From Phycisphaerales bacterium UBA1845 (GTDB lineage Bacteria > Planctomycetota > Phycisphaerae > UBA1845): a DNA stretch of 64,000 bases. Below are positions 17,369 to 25,293 of this stretch, one piece after another; within the stretch, counting starts at the first letter, position 1; each line of letters starts with the position of its first letter. The notes below the pieces were generated by a model. It saw only the letters and a list, made by a program, of their open reading frames with translations, was not told the DNA's origin and searched no databases. The stretch is from assembly GCA_002338715.1 (NCBI GenBank), contig DDIR01000102.1, positions 27,208 to 91,207 on the forward strand, in the 5' to 3' direction. The position numbers and the translations under genes were made by a program.

Positions 17369-18226
17369 ATGTTTCAGAATAGATTAAATCATAAGTGGAT
17401 GCTTTTCGTTTTCGCATCGTTGGCGGTTGCGTTTTCTGCATCGACGGCGTCGGCGGTCGGTGTGGATGAACCCGACCCGGATGATGATGCCGCAATCACT
17501 GCGGACGATGCGGCTGCCATTGGCGTCGGTGAACGTGGACCCCGCGGGCGTCGTGGGTTTGGTCGCGATCGCTCAGGCGAGGACGGACCTCGGGAGCGCC
17601 GACGTCCGGGCGCGATGCTTTGGAATCGCATGACTGACGAGGAGAAGGAAGAAGTTAAGGCGTTCGTGGCGGAGTACTATCCCGAAGTCAGCGAAGCGCT
17701 GGAGTCAAGTGACGAAGACGGTGGTCGGCCACGCATGGATCGCAAGAACGCACGCATGCTCCCCGAAATTCTCCGAATGCATCAACTGTCCATCGACGAT
17801 CCCCAAATGTTCGAGATCAAGATGGCCGAGCAGAAGAGCCGCTTTCAATTGCGCCAACTGGTTCGCGAATATCGCCAAGCTGACGACGAATCGACCAAAG
17901 AGGAATTGAGCGCCAAGATTCGTCCGCTCGTGGTCGCCGCGTTCGACGCCCAGCAATCGCGGATGGAGCAGGAAGTGACGCGTTTGGAAAAGCGTCTCGA
18001 AGGCCTTCGCCGCCACATCGCCAAGCGTGCGGACAATCGTGACGAGGAAATCGAACAGGCCTTCAACGATGTGCTCGACGGCAAAGCTCCCAAGGACGAG
18101 CGGTTCGATCGTGAAAGTCGCCGCCGTGGACCGGGTCGAGGATTCCGTGGACCGCGTGGACCGGAGGGTGCCCCCGGAGCCCCCGAGGACGAAGAACCCG
18201 ACATGGACGATGAAGGCGAAGAATAG
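17369..18226 (+). CDS. Secreted helical protein with acidic/arginine low-complexity ends
   Basis: A 285-residue protein with a signal peptide (cleavage near STASAVGV). The mature part begins with an Asp-rich run, then an Arg/Gly/Asp-rich segment, a helical core (about 85-235) rich in Glu, Lys and Arg with long coiled-coil-like stretches (MEQEVTRLEKRLEGLRRHIA), and ends in an Arg/Gly/Pro-rich segment (RRGPGRGFRGPRGP) followed by an acidic tail. The core is loosely Spy/CpxP-like in composition, which would suit an envelope-stress partner for the upstream ECF sigma factor; no named family is recognised. AAAGGATGA precedes the ATG. A strong terminator lies 38 bases after the stop. Confidence 0.8.
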   Translation: MFQNRLNHKWMLFVFASLAVAFSASTASAVGVDEPDPDDDAAITADDAAAIGVGERGPRGRRGFGRDRSGEDGPRERRRPGAMLWNRMTDEEKEEVKAFVAEYYPEVSEALESSDEDGGRPRMDRKNARMLPEILRMHQLSIDDPQMFEIKMAEQKSRFQLRQLVREYRQADDESTKEELSAKIRPLVVAAFDAQQSRMEQEVTRLEKRLEGLRRHIAKRADNRDEEIEQAFNDVLDGKAPKDERFDRESRRRGPGRGFRGPRGPEGAPGAPEDEEPDMDDEGEE

Positions 18227-18264
18227 GTCTCCCTATACTTCATACTTGCAACTTATGACCATTA

Positions 18265-18310
18265 GCAGCGTCCGATGCGGCAATCAACCGCATCGGACGC
18301 TGCATTTTTG
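18265..18310 (+). terminator. Rho-independent terminator with perfect 16-bp stem
   Basis: GCAGCGTCCGATGCGG (18265-18280) and its exact reverse complement (18288-18303) enclose a seven-base loop and are followed by ATTTTTGC. It ends the ECF/membrane/secreted protein operon ahead of ffh. Confidence 0.9.
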
Positions 18311-18434
18311 CAGCTATCTCGGTCGATATCCGCATCGTGCACACAGCGGCCATACCGCGCTTGCGTTGACGAGAATCCGCATCTTGTGCACAATCCACCT
18401 CGACGATTATTTCACTATGAGGTGACACTTTTTC

Positions 18435-19874
18435 ATGTTTGATTCACTCACGCAGCGGTTCAGCGGCGTATTCAAGGGGCTTCGTGGTCGGGGCCGCATC
18501 ACCGAGGACAACGTTCGCGAGGCGATGCGCGAAGTTCGCACCGCGCTGCTCGAAGCCGACGTCCACGTCGATGTCGCCCGCGAATTCTGCGACCAGGTCT
18601 ATCAAAAGGCCATCGGCGAAGAAGTCATCAACACGCTGAAGCCCGATCAACTCATCATCAAAATCGTCCACGACGAACTCGTGCGGTTGATGGGACCGGT
18701 CGATCCGAAGATTCCGTTTATCTCCGGCGGGCCGACGATCCTGATGATGGCCGGTCTGCAGGGTTCCGGTAAGACCACGACCTGCGGAAAGCTCGCGCGG
18801 AAGATCATCGCGAGCGCCAAGCGTCCGCTACTCGTAGCCGCTGACTTGAAGCGACCAGCCGCTATCGATCAGTTGGAAGTTCTCGGCGAGCAGATCGGTG
18901 CGCCCGTCTACACCGAACGCGGTCATCTCAACGCCGTGAAGGTTTGCCGCAACGGTATCGCCCACGCTCGCAAGACCGATCGCGATGTGGTTATCCTCGA
19001 TACAGCCGGTCGCCTTGCGATCGATGAGGAGATGATGGCCGAGGTCGCCAAGATCGCGACCACCTGCAAACCGCAGCAGATCTATCTCGTCCTCGACGCG
19101 ATGACCGGTCAGGACGCGGTCGCGACGGCCAAGGCGTTCAACGATCGACTCGAACTTGACGGCTGCATTCTGACGAAACTCGACAGCGACACGCGCGGTG
19201 GTGCGGCGCTGTCGCTCAAACACGTCACCGGTAAGCCGATCAAATTCGTCGGCATGGGTGAGAAGCTCGACGCGATCGAACCATTCCATCCCGATCGGGT
19301 GGCGGGCAGCATTCTCGGCATGGGCGACATGCTCACGCTTGTTGAAAAAGCTCAGGAACAGTTCGACGCCGAAGAGCAGGCCAAGCTTGAAAAGAAGATG
19401 GCCAAGGGCTCGATGACCCTTGACGATTTTCTCGATCAGATGCGCAAGGTCCAGAAGATGGGCTCGATGCGCGACATCCTCAAGAAACTCCCCGGTTTCG
19501 GCGGGATGGGGTCGGACCTGAAAGTCGACGACAAGGAGATCAGCCGCATGGAGGCGATCGTCCTTTCGATGACGAAGAAGGAGCGGGCGAACCCGTCGAT
19601 CATCGACACATCACGCCGGCGACGCATCGCCAAAGGGTGTGGCGCCGCAACGTCCGACGTCAGTGGTCTGGTCAAATCGTTCACGCAAATGCGGGACATG
19701 ATGAAGGGGATGGCCGGCATGGGCCTGCGCGACCGCATGCGATTCAGTTCGCAGATGTCGCAGATGGCGGCGGCTGGTCAGATGCCAAGCATCCGCGGAA
19801 AGGCCGGCACGACGTCCAAACGCCGCGTCAACACCAAAGACAAACGCAAAGCCCGCAAGCGGAAAAGAAAATAG
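18435..19874 (+). CDS. ffh: Signal recognition particle protein Ffh (SRP54)
   Basis: A 479-residue SRP GTPase. The N domain (1-90) has the ALLEADV motif; the G domain carries the P-loop GLQGSGKTTT (107-116), DTAGRL and TKLDSDTRGGAALS; the C-terminal M domain is methionine-rich (MRDMMKGMAGMGLRDRMRF) and ends in a Lys/Arg tail. With SRP RNA it binds signal sequences and targets ribosomes to FtsY at the membrane. GAGGTGAC lies about ten bases before the ATG. Family length and order are normal. No SRP RNA gene was noticed nearby. Confidence 0.98.
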   Translation: MFDSLTQRFSGVFKGLRGRGRITEDNVREAMREVRTALLEADVHVDVAREFCDQVYQKAIGEEVINTLKPDQLIIKIVHDELVRLMGPVDPKIPFISGGPTILMMAGLQGSGKTTTCGKLARKIIASAKRPLLVAADLKRPAAIDQLEVLGEQIGAPVYTERGHLNAVKVCRNGIAHARKTDRDVVILDTAGRLAIDEEMMAEVAKIATTCKPQQIYLVLDAMTGQDAVATAKAFNDRLELDGCILTKLDSDTRGGAALSLKHVTGKPIKFVGMGEKLDAIEPFHPDRVAGSILGMGDMLTLVEKAQEQFDAEEQAKLEKKMAKGSMTLDDFLDQMRKVQKMGSMRDILKKLPGFGGMGSDLKVDDKEISRMEAIVLSMTKKERANPSIIDTSRRRRIAKGCGAATSDVSGLVKSFTQMRDMMKGMAGMGLRDRMRFSSQMSQMAAAGQMPSIRGKAGTTSKRRVNTKDKRKARKRKRK

Positions 19875-19884
19875 TCGCCACCAA

Positions 19885-20685
19885 CTAGTGTCGATGGCGA
19901 AGTGATTGGCACGCCCGGTTATTTTCAAGCAATCCAACTCTAGACAGCGTGCAAAGTCCACCGTTCGGCCCGGAAGCCCGGTTGATTTGAGGCGTGAAAA
20001 CCGTGAATTGTTCAGCACGCCCTTGCGCCGTTTGAAGATTGCTCAGCAATCTATCCGCCGATACACGCACGCCGTTAATCGTCGCATTCGGTGCACCGAG
20101 GGCCGCTGCGCTTTGAGTGCCTTGCTCATTCGTGAGACGCGATTGAGAAAGCGTCGCCCCGGTACGATTCTCGGTTGTGGTCAACACGAAAGCCGCCATC
20201 GAAGCGGACAACGGACCGGTTGATCGAATACCAGCACTTGGTGCCGTATAAGCACGCTTTGGCGCACCCGCAGTTTGATTGTTCTTCTGTGCGTCCGTAG
20301 CAACCGCGTTTGAACGCTGAGCGCCATTGGTGTTGATGTTTTCAGCAGCGGCCGTTGATTGATTCGGTGCCGAATTCGTCGTCGCGGTTTGCTCTTGCGA
20401 TTCAATCTTTGGTTGCGTGTTCGCCGGAGCGGTGCGGACTTCTGCCGGTTGATACGACGCGACGCGCGCCAGCTTCAACTGCCCGGTGTTTGAATTGTCA
20501 CTACCGCTACCGAGGCGCGTGCTTCCGTTATCCACGACAGTCGCGGGACGGCTGGACACTTGGCCCGATCGCGCTGGCGCACCGCCATCCGGGTCATGGA
20601 AAACCGTTTGGATCTGCGAGCATCCGCTGCTGGCGACAAGGGCCAGCGCCGCGATGAGGATGGCTTTGGTTGCCTGCTTTCGCAT
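19885..20685 (-). CDS. Lipoprotein of unknown function
   Basis: A 266-residue protein. The start MRKQATKAILIAAL is chosen because GGAGAGGCGAG lies just upstream and a signal peptide with a lipobox-like SSGC follows at once; the frame extends 27 codons further without these features. The mature protein is a long Ala/Asn/Gln/Thr/Ser-rich low-complexity region (about 30-165) followed by a more structured C-terminal part (GPLSASMAAFVLTTTENRT onward). The composition suggests a disordered envelope stalk. No family recognised. Convergent with ffh, 10 bases apart. Confidence 0.75.
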   Translation of the reverse strand: MRKQATKAILIAALALVASSGCSQIQTVFHDPDGGAPARSGQVSSRPATVVDNGSTRLGSGSDNSNTGQLKLARVASYQPAEVRTAPANTQPKIESQEQTATTNSAPNQSTAAAENINTNGAQRSNAVATDAQKNNQTAGAPKRAYTAPSAGIRSTGPLSASMAAFVLTTTENRTGATLSQSRLTNEQGTQSAAALGAPNATINGVRVSADRLLSNLQTAQGRAEQFTVFTPQINRASGPNGGLCTLSRVGLLENNRACQSLRHRH

Positions 20686-20901
20686 GTTTCTCGCCTCTCC
20701 TGGAAAGGTCGGCACCCGCCGACGACAATCAATTCTTAGGTCAGCCGCTGGGCAACGCAAGCCCAAACAATTGACCCGGTACTAGGCTGTTGTCGCCGCA
20801 TCGGTATAATCTTTCACGTGGTCAGCCGAATCTTTCGGCTCACCAGATGTCTTATGGGCCGGAAAATCGCGATTTATCGGAACAATTTGAGGACAAGCGA
20901 C

Positions 20902-21516
20902 ATGAGAATCCCCACAAATCGGCGTCGGATCAATGATTTCACAACCTCGGCTATGCGAGGAGTACAGCGGGGAAGTCTAGTCATCGCCGCGTTTGCGATT
21001 GTGTCCGGGGCGATGGTGGCTGGGGGATGTGTCGAACAGGCGCCACAGGCCCTTCAGCCCGAGACCGCCCGCGTGGCGATTCAAAGTCAGTGTGCCCAGA
21101 ACGTGATCAACTGCACCACGAGTTGGCCCGAAGCCGCCTTCATCGTCGAGGCCATGGACGGCCAATCCGTGTCGCTGACCGATACCGGTTTTGTCGTGGA
21201 AGGCACCGATGGCAACGGCTGGGAAACCGTGCGGTTGGATGGATCGGCCAGCATCTCGGGCGACGGCGCGAGCATCACGGCATTTGAATGGAGCTCGGGC
21301 GCGACGGATGAAGACCCGACCACGCTGGATGCCGGAACGATTTTCGCAACGGGTTCAACGGTCAATCAGCCGATGGCCGTCGGTTTCCATTACATTCGAT
21401 TGACGGTAAAGAACGATATCATCAGGGACCTGGTCGTCTCGGATGAGTTCGGACTGCTGTTTCAAGACGTGCCAAGCTTCGACTTCGTGGAATTGGAAAT
21501 CGAAGTAAGAGACTAG
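20902..21516 (+). CDS. Lipoprotein with a PKD-like beta-sandwich
   Basis: A 204-residue protein. The start at 20902 is supported by GAGG nine bases upstream; the signal peptide ends in a lipobox (AGGC). The middle contains LDGSASISGDGASITAFEW, the opening strand pattern of a PKD domain, continued by an FHYIRLTV strand and an acidic C-terminal LEIEVRD. PKD domains are Ig-like folds in surface proteins that mediate protein-protein or polysaccharide contact. Divergent from the preceding lipoprotein gene. Role unknown. Confidence 0.78.
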   Translation: MRIPTNRRRINDFTTSAMRGVQRGSLVIAAFAIVSGAMVAGGCVEQAPQALQPETARVAIQSQCAQNVINCTTSWPEAAFIVEAMDGQSVSLTDTGFVVEGTDGNGWETVRLDGSASISGDGASITAFEWSSGATDEDPTTLDAGTIFATGSTVNQPMAVGFHYIRLTVKNDIIRDLVVSDEFGLLFQDVPSFDFVELEIEVRD

Positions 21517-21561
21517 AAAGTCAAGCTGCGTCATTGATGGGTAATCGCGCAATCGACGTGT

Positions 21562-21584
21562 AGGGTGCGTCCCGGACGCACCTG
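21562..21584. repeat. Short GC-rich palindrome
   Basis: GGTGCGTC (21564-21571), loop CCG, GACGCACC (21575-21582). It lies between the PKD-like lipoprotein and the tRNA gene. There is no T-run, so it is more likely a dispersed palindrome or processing hairpin than an intrinsic terminator. Confidence 0.5.
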
Positions 21585-21664
21585 CTAAAATCCATAAGAC
21601 CAGACAAACAAGAAAAGCGTCAACGATCAGAACAAGAAGCAAGAAGGCGCAACCAAATCAAGAC

Positions 21665-21748
21665 GGGCGAGTGGCGGAATGGCAGACGCAGGGGATTTAA
21701 AATCCCCCGAGGGTAAACCTCGTGCGGGTTCGACTCCCGCCTTGCCCA
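21665..21748 (+). tRNA. tRNA-Leu (anticodon UAA)
   Basis: An 84-base class II tRNA. The acceptor stem GGGCGAG pairs with CTTGCCC, the anticodon stem GGGGA/TCCCC encloses a seven-base loop with TAA, a long variable arm (CGAGGGTAAACCTCG) follows, and the T arm is GCGGG-TTCGACT-CCCGC. The discriminator is A and CCA is not encoded, so it must be added after transcription. Confidence 0.96.
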
Positions 21749-21859
21749 GTACTTACAATTCGACTGCGAGCACGTTGAATTCATGGAAAGCTCGATCTCG
21801 ATAGGTCAAACTCAACTTTCGGTGCCGTTGGTGGTCAACGCAAGAAGGGGCGCGTGCTG

Positions 21860-22171
21860 ATGGGCAAGCTATTCGGATTACTTGCGGCGATAGTCATATT
21901 CATCGTCGTATTCATTGCTCTTCGATCCAAGTCCCAGGTTCGAGAGTTAACGGAAAGTGAAGAGAAGATTCGCCAGCTTGTACACGAAGTTTATGGAGAG
22001 CGCATCACCTCGGAAGAGATTCTCATTCAGGATAGCGACGCAATCGTGGATCTGGTACTAGCCAACTCAGAGGTCGAGCGACTCGAAATCAACCTGACGA
22101 ATCTCGCACGGAAGCATGCAGAGGGCGTCTCGATTCCAGTCTTGAAATTGAGTATGAGGTTGGGCGACTGA
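21860..22171 (+). CDS. Small N-terminally anchored membrane protein of unknown function
   Basis: A 103-residue protein with one N-terminal membrane helix (LFGLLAAIVIFIVVFIAL) followed by an acidic, helical soluble domain (about 27-103). The ATG at 21860 has AAGGGG nine bases upstream; a GTG at 21854 is an alternative. No family recognised. It lies between the tRNA gene and a CPCC-family gene on the same strand. Confidence 0.65.
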   Translation: MGKLFGLLAAIVIFIVVFIALRSKSQVRELTESEEKIRQLVHEVYGERITSEEILIQDSDAIVDLVLANSEVERLEINLTNLARKHAEGVSIPVLKLSMRLGD

Positions 22172-22229
22172 ATCTTTGCGGACAAGCGCGGGCATCGTGA
22201 GGCAAATCTACTGAGAAAGCTGGTACCCG

Positions 22230-22499
22230 ATGGCATCCATGAGATTCGCCTGCCCCTGCTGCCGGTTACTCACGCTCTCGGAGCAGCCGCCCGGTACATT
22301 TGCTATTTGTGCCGTGTGTTGTTGGGAGGACGACCCCGTACAGTTTGAAAATGTGAGCTTGAGAGGCGGAGCCAATCGCGTCAGTCTCTGCGAAGCGCGG
22401 CAGAACTTTCAGCGCATTGGTGCCAGTTCAGAAGAGTGCTTGGGGTTTGTTCGACCTGCCGATGAAAGTGAAATGCCAGTCGACGACAGTGGTCTTTAG
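22230..22499 (+). CDS. CPCC-family cysteine-rich protein
   Basis: An 89-residue protein with the family pattern: CPCC near the N-terminus, ICAVCCWEDDPVQ, and GGANRVSLCEARQNFQRIGA. The two cysteine pairs probably bind a zinc ion. Members are small, cytoplasmic and of unknown function, often found near toxin/immunity or other variable loci. Translation could begin at the first ATG or at the fourth codon (MRFACPCC). Confidence 0.88.
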   Translation: MASMRFACPCCRLLTLSEQPPGTFAICAVCCWEDDPVQFENVSLRGGANRVSLCEARQNFQRIGASSEECLGFVRPADESEMPVDDSGL

Positions 22500-22551
22500 T
22501 TGACAACTGGACGGTGTCGGTGGTGCTGTCGTCAATTGAACACGCGCATAC

Positions 22552-22587
22552 AAAAAAAGCAGGCCGGTTCAACAAGAATCGGCCTGC
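22552..22587 (-). terminator. Terminator of the first PEP-CTERM gene
   Basis: On the minus strand GCAGGCCG pairs with CGGCCTGC across a 13-base loop and is followed by seven T. It starts 36 bases past the gene's stop codon. Confidence 0.88.
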
Positions 22588-22622
22588 TTCCTTCGTTTGA
22601 TTCTATATTCGCTGGATCGCAA

Positions 22623-23279
22623 CTAGCGTCGGCGGCGCGAGAATAATGCGATGCCACCGAGGCCCAGTAGTGCGAGACTTGCTGGCTCGGGTACCAAGGT
22701 GATGTTGTCGATCCCGGCTTCCAATGTCGGGAATGATGTCACCGACACGCTGAATTCGACGGCAAGGGTCGCGTCGAGCAGCACTTCGGCAAAACTCTCC
22801 GTGCCAATAGAGCCTGGATTGAGCATCCACGAACCCTCTTCCAACGGAACGGTTCGCGTTGCCCATGTCGCCACCTGATCAAGCGGTTGGATGCTGCGGT
22901 AGCTTGTTCCGTTTGCACCTAGAAGGAAAAGCGACGTCCCGTGGACGATCTGCGGATTGCTGTAGATATACTCGTCGTACTGCACCGCTGTGTACCCGCT
23001 CAGGTCACCGGAAAACTCGGCCGGGCCAGCAACCAGCAGACCGCCGATGGAGCTTTCGTCAATCGCATGAATGTATCCACCGGGGTTGCCCCCGGAAGTG
23101 ACCAATTCAAACGTGCCGCCAAATGGGTCGCCATCCCAAGGCGTTGCGATAGCCGTCCAACCCTGAAGGGTTCCATCATCAAAGTCTGATAGTGGATTTG
23201 CATTTGCTGATTGCGCGAGAACAGCGCAGCACAAAGTGCATAGGGCAATGATGCGCCCTTGCATCGATTCGCCGATCAT
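22623..23279 (-). CDS. PEP-CTERM sorting-domain secreted protein
   Basis: A 218-residue protein: a signal peptide (to about ANA), a beta-rich ectodomain starting DFDDGTLQGWTAI that resembles laminin-B/carbohydrate-binding-like extracellular domains, and a C-terminal PEP-CTERM tail (VPEPASLALLGLGG, hydrophobic stretch, SRRRR). Exosortase is expected to cut at the PEP motif during export; no exosortase gene is in the window. GGAGG nine bases before the ATG supports the start. A palindrome at 23321-23340 and a terminator downstream frame the gene. Confidence 0.92.
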   Translation of the reverse strand: MIGESMQGRIIALCTLCCAVLAQSANANPLSDFDDGTLQGWTAIATPWDGDPFGGTFELVTSGGNPGGYIHAIDESSIGGLLVAGPAEFSGDLSGYTAVQYDEYIYSNPQIVHGTSLFLLGANGTSYRSIQPLDQVATWATRTVPLEEGSWMLNPGSIGTESFAEVLLDATLAVEFSVSVTSFPTLEAGIDNITLVPEPASLALLGLGGIALFSRRRR

Positions 23280-23320
23280 TCTTATCTACCTCCTGAGCCT
23301 GAGAGTTCTGAAAAACGACG

Positions 23321-23340
23321 GACCTTGTCTGCCAAGGTTC
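23321..23340 (-). promoter_or_regulatory. CCTTG-N5-CAAGG palindrome upstream of a PEP-CTERM gene
   Basis: GACCTTGTCTGCCAAGGTTC is an inverted repeat located 41 bases upstream of the start codon. A closely similar sequence occurs 43 bases upstream of the other PEP-CTERM gene (24875-24896) and not in front of the intervening cytochrome gene. It is a candidate operator or promoter element for PEP-CTERM expression. Confidence 0.5.
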
Positions 23341-23459
23341 GCGCCGATGAGAGAACTTCAAGTCTAACAAGAACGACTCAGGGAATAATAGTCGATAGGG
23401 CGTCCGAAAGCAGACAACTGACATCGCTATCAGCAGGGTCGGCCGTCTTTCTCAATCGA

Positions 23460-23822
23460 TCAGAAAGTCGCCAGGTAGGCAGCAATGTCATTGAGGCTTT
23501 GCCCGTCAAAGTTGGGAAACAGTTCCTGATGCAGGGATTCGTTGAACTTCGTCTGAAGGAGATTGACGCTGGCACCTGCGAGGTCAGGCGCGTTTCCGGT
23601 GCCTGTTCCGGGTTCGGCGTGGCATCGGATACATTCAGTGTCGTAAACGCCTTTACCTGCCGTCGACTGGCTGCCGTTGTTGCCTCCGCTGCCGCCATTG
23701 CCCGTATTCATTCCGTCGCCGCCATTGTTGTTCGTGGGGGCGGTCTGGCAGCCGGTTCCGATTATTACCAATCCAACAACCAGCATTAATACTGAAATCG
23801 AGCGCAACTTAATCGTCATCAT
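23460..23822 (-). CDS. Monohaem cytochrome c lipoprotein
   Basis: A 120-residue protein starting MMTIKLRSISV, with GGAGAC upstream. The signal peptide ends in GTGC (lipobox). A Gly/Asn-rich flexible linker (about 25-50) leads to a small class I cytochrome c domain: CIRCH haem motif, APDLAG after it, and a C-terminal helix SLNDIAAYLATF. The axial methionine is not obvious in the remaining sequence, so the sixth ligand is uncertain. Such domains shuttle electrons at the outer face of the membrane. It sits between two PEP-CTERM genes but has its own region upstream. Confidence 0.88.
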   Translation of the reverse strand: MMTIKLRSISVLMLVVGLVIIGTGCQTAPTNNNGGDGMNTGNGGSGGNNGSQSTAGKGVYDTECIRCHAEPGTGTGNAPDLAGASVNLLQTKFNESLHQELFPNFDGQSLNDIAAYLATF

Positions 23823-24064
23823 TTGTTCGTCTCCACTGTCTGAGAAATGCCATGGTCTTTCGGTCTTCCATTCATCGTCGCCGCAGCCCGTCAATTTGAG
23901 TCTGCGATCGGCCGCAAACGGATTACCGGACTACACGCAGGTACCAGTCGATCTGCGCATCGAGCCTGTGGCGGCCCTGTTAAATCAGGATGGAAGGTGT
24001 TCGTTAAAAAACAACGGTGCAACGTCCCACGGTGTGACATTGAGGGCACGAGCAGATGGGCGCA

Positions 24065-24104
24065 AAGAAACAGGCCAGCTCACATTGAACCGGCCTGCTT
24101 TCTT
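24065..24104 (-). terminator. Terminator of the second PEP-CTERM gene
   Basis: On the minus strand AAGAAAGCAGGCC pairs with GGCCTGTTTCTT (one-base bulge), continuing into a T-rich stretch. It begins about 29 bases past the stop and shares the CAGGCC...GGCCTG core with the terminator of the other PEP-CTERM gene. Confidence 0.65.
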
Positions 24105-24132
24105 GGTTTGATTTGATTTTACTTGTTGGCGA

Positions 24133-24831
24133 CTAGCGACGACGGCGCGACATGATTGCGAGACCACCGAGGCCCAGCAGTGCGAGGCTTGCTGGTTCGG
24201 GGACGTCGACCGTCATCACGAAGTTGGCGATGTCGGCAGGATTGTTCGGGCCAAACGCGAAGAGGCTCCATCCCGATCCCGGGGTGAACTCCGACGCATT
24301 GTTCGTGTAGAAGCCGAGACTGTTGAAGCCGCCACGGTTTTGGAAACCAAAGTTGCCGTTGTAGCTGTAGTTCTCGATGCCGATGCTGAAACCGAAGTTA
24401 TTGAATCCGCCTGAGGTCATCGGGCCGGGCATGGGAATGGTGAGACTGAAAAGCGTTTCTTGGCCATTACCCGTTGCTGGCAAGACGACATCTTCGATGG
24501 TCGTCGAATATAGGGTTGTACCGGGTCCGAAGATCAATCCGCTCGGGTCGCCATCGTTGAACGTGAAGACGATGTCGGTCGTGCCTTCCGCGGCAGCAGC
24601 TCCGTCACCATACACAGCCAAGCCGAGCGTCAACGATGCAATTCCAACTGGGGCATCACCGCCACCGCCAAAATAACCGCTGTCGCCGAACAAGGTGCCA
24701 GCAGGCGTGCTGCTGTTGAATGGCGTGAAAGTGCCGGTTGAAGCCCCGGTGTCATACACGATGGTGGCCCATGCAGGTGCTGCGCAGACCATTAGCGCGA
24801 CCACAAAAGCAGTGCTCGTTACCTTCTTCAT
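24133..24831 (-). CDS. PEP-CTERM sorting-domain secreted protein
   Basis: A 232-residue protein starting MKKVTSTAFVVALMV with GGGGAA upstream; the longer frame adds 20 codons without a signal. After the signal peptide (to about AWA) comes a beta-rich ectodomain resembling the choice-of-anchor extracellular domains common in PEP-CTERM proteins. The tail is VPEPASLALLGLGG, a hydrophobic stretch and MSRRRR. Its tail is nearly identical to that of the protein at 22623-23279 although the ectodomains differ, which fits a shared exosortase. A palindrome lies 43 bases upstream. Confidence 0.92.
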   Translation of the reverse strand: MKKVTSTAFVVALMVCAAPAWATIVYDTGASTGTFTPFNSSTPAGTLFGDSGYFGGGGDAPVGIASLTLGLAVYGDGAAAAEGTTDIVFTFNDGDPSGLIFGPGTTLYSTTIEDVVLPATGNGQETLFSLTIPMPGPMTSGGFNNFGFSIGIENYSYNGNFGFQNRGGFNSLGFYTNNASEFTPGSGWSLFAFGPNNPADIANFVMTVDVPEPASLALLGLGGLAIMSRRRR

Positions 24832-24874
24832 TGCTATCAATTCCCCTGTCTTGCAGATTTTGAGAGATAGATCT

Positions 24875-24896
24875 GGACCTTGCCCTACCAAGATCC
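24875..24896 (-). promoter_or_regulatory. Second copy of the PEP-CTERM upstream palindrome
   Basis: GGACCTTG, CCCTAC, CAAGATCC: the same arms as at 23321-23340 with a one-base longer spacer and one arm mismatch, at the same distance from the start codon. Confidence 0.5.
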
Positions 24897-25021
24897 ATAG
24901 TTTGCATCAGCTTACCCAATTGACGGTTTGATGGTCAAGGATTTCCCACCGGCTGACGCCATGAATCCCCTCTTGGCTGTAGAATTATCGGACGTGAATC
25001 CAGCAAGATGGATGCGGCTGA

Positions 25022-25285
25022 TCAGTCCTTTCCCTTAATCATTCTGCCCACGTCACCCGCAGAATCGCGGACCTTCTTGAGTAATCGCTTGGCCCAGACG
25101 AACTCAGTGGCGAGGATGGCCAGACCAGCCGGGATCACGATAAATGCCGGGCCCGGCAGGACCAACAGGGCGATCCCCGCGAGCACAACCGTTCCGCCGA
25201 CGACCAGCACGATCATTCGTTTTGCATTTTTCAGAAGCATGTCGATGCCGTTTGCGACTGTGGATTTGTCGTCGTGGGTGGTCAT
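25022..25285 (-). CDS. Small PGPGW-like membrane protein
   Basis: An 87-residue protein starting MTTHDDKSTVANG with AGGGGCG just upstream. Two membrane helices flank an LVLPGPAFIVIPAGLAILATEFVWAKR-type stretch, reminiscent of the PGPGW family of small bacterial transmembrane proteins, followed by a basic tail. Function unknown. It begins eight bases after the AraC-family gene and is probably co-transcribed with it. Confidence 0.75.
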   Translation of the reverse strand: MTTHDDKSTVANGIDMLLKNAKRMIVLVVGGTVVLAGIALLVLPGPAFIVIPAGLAILATEFVWAKRLLKKVRDSAGDVGRMIKGKD

Positions 25286-25293
25286 CGTCGCCC

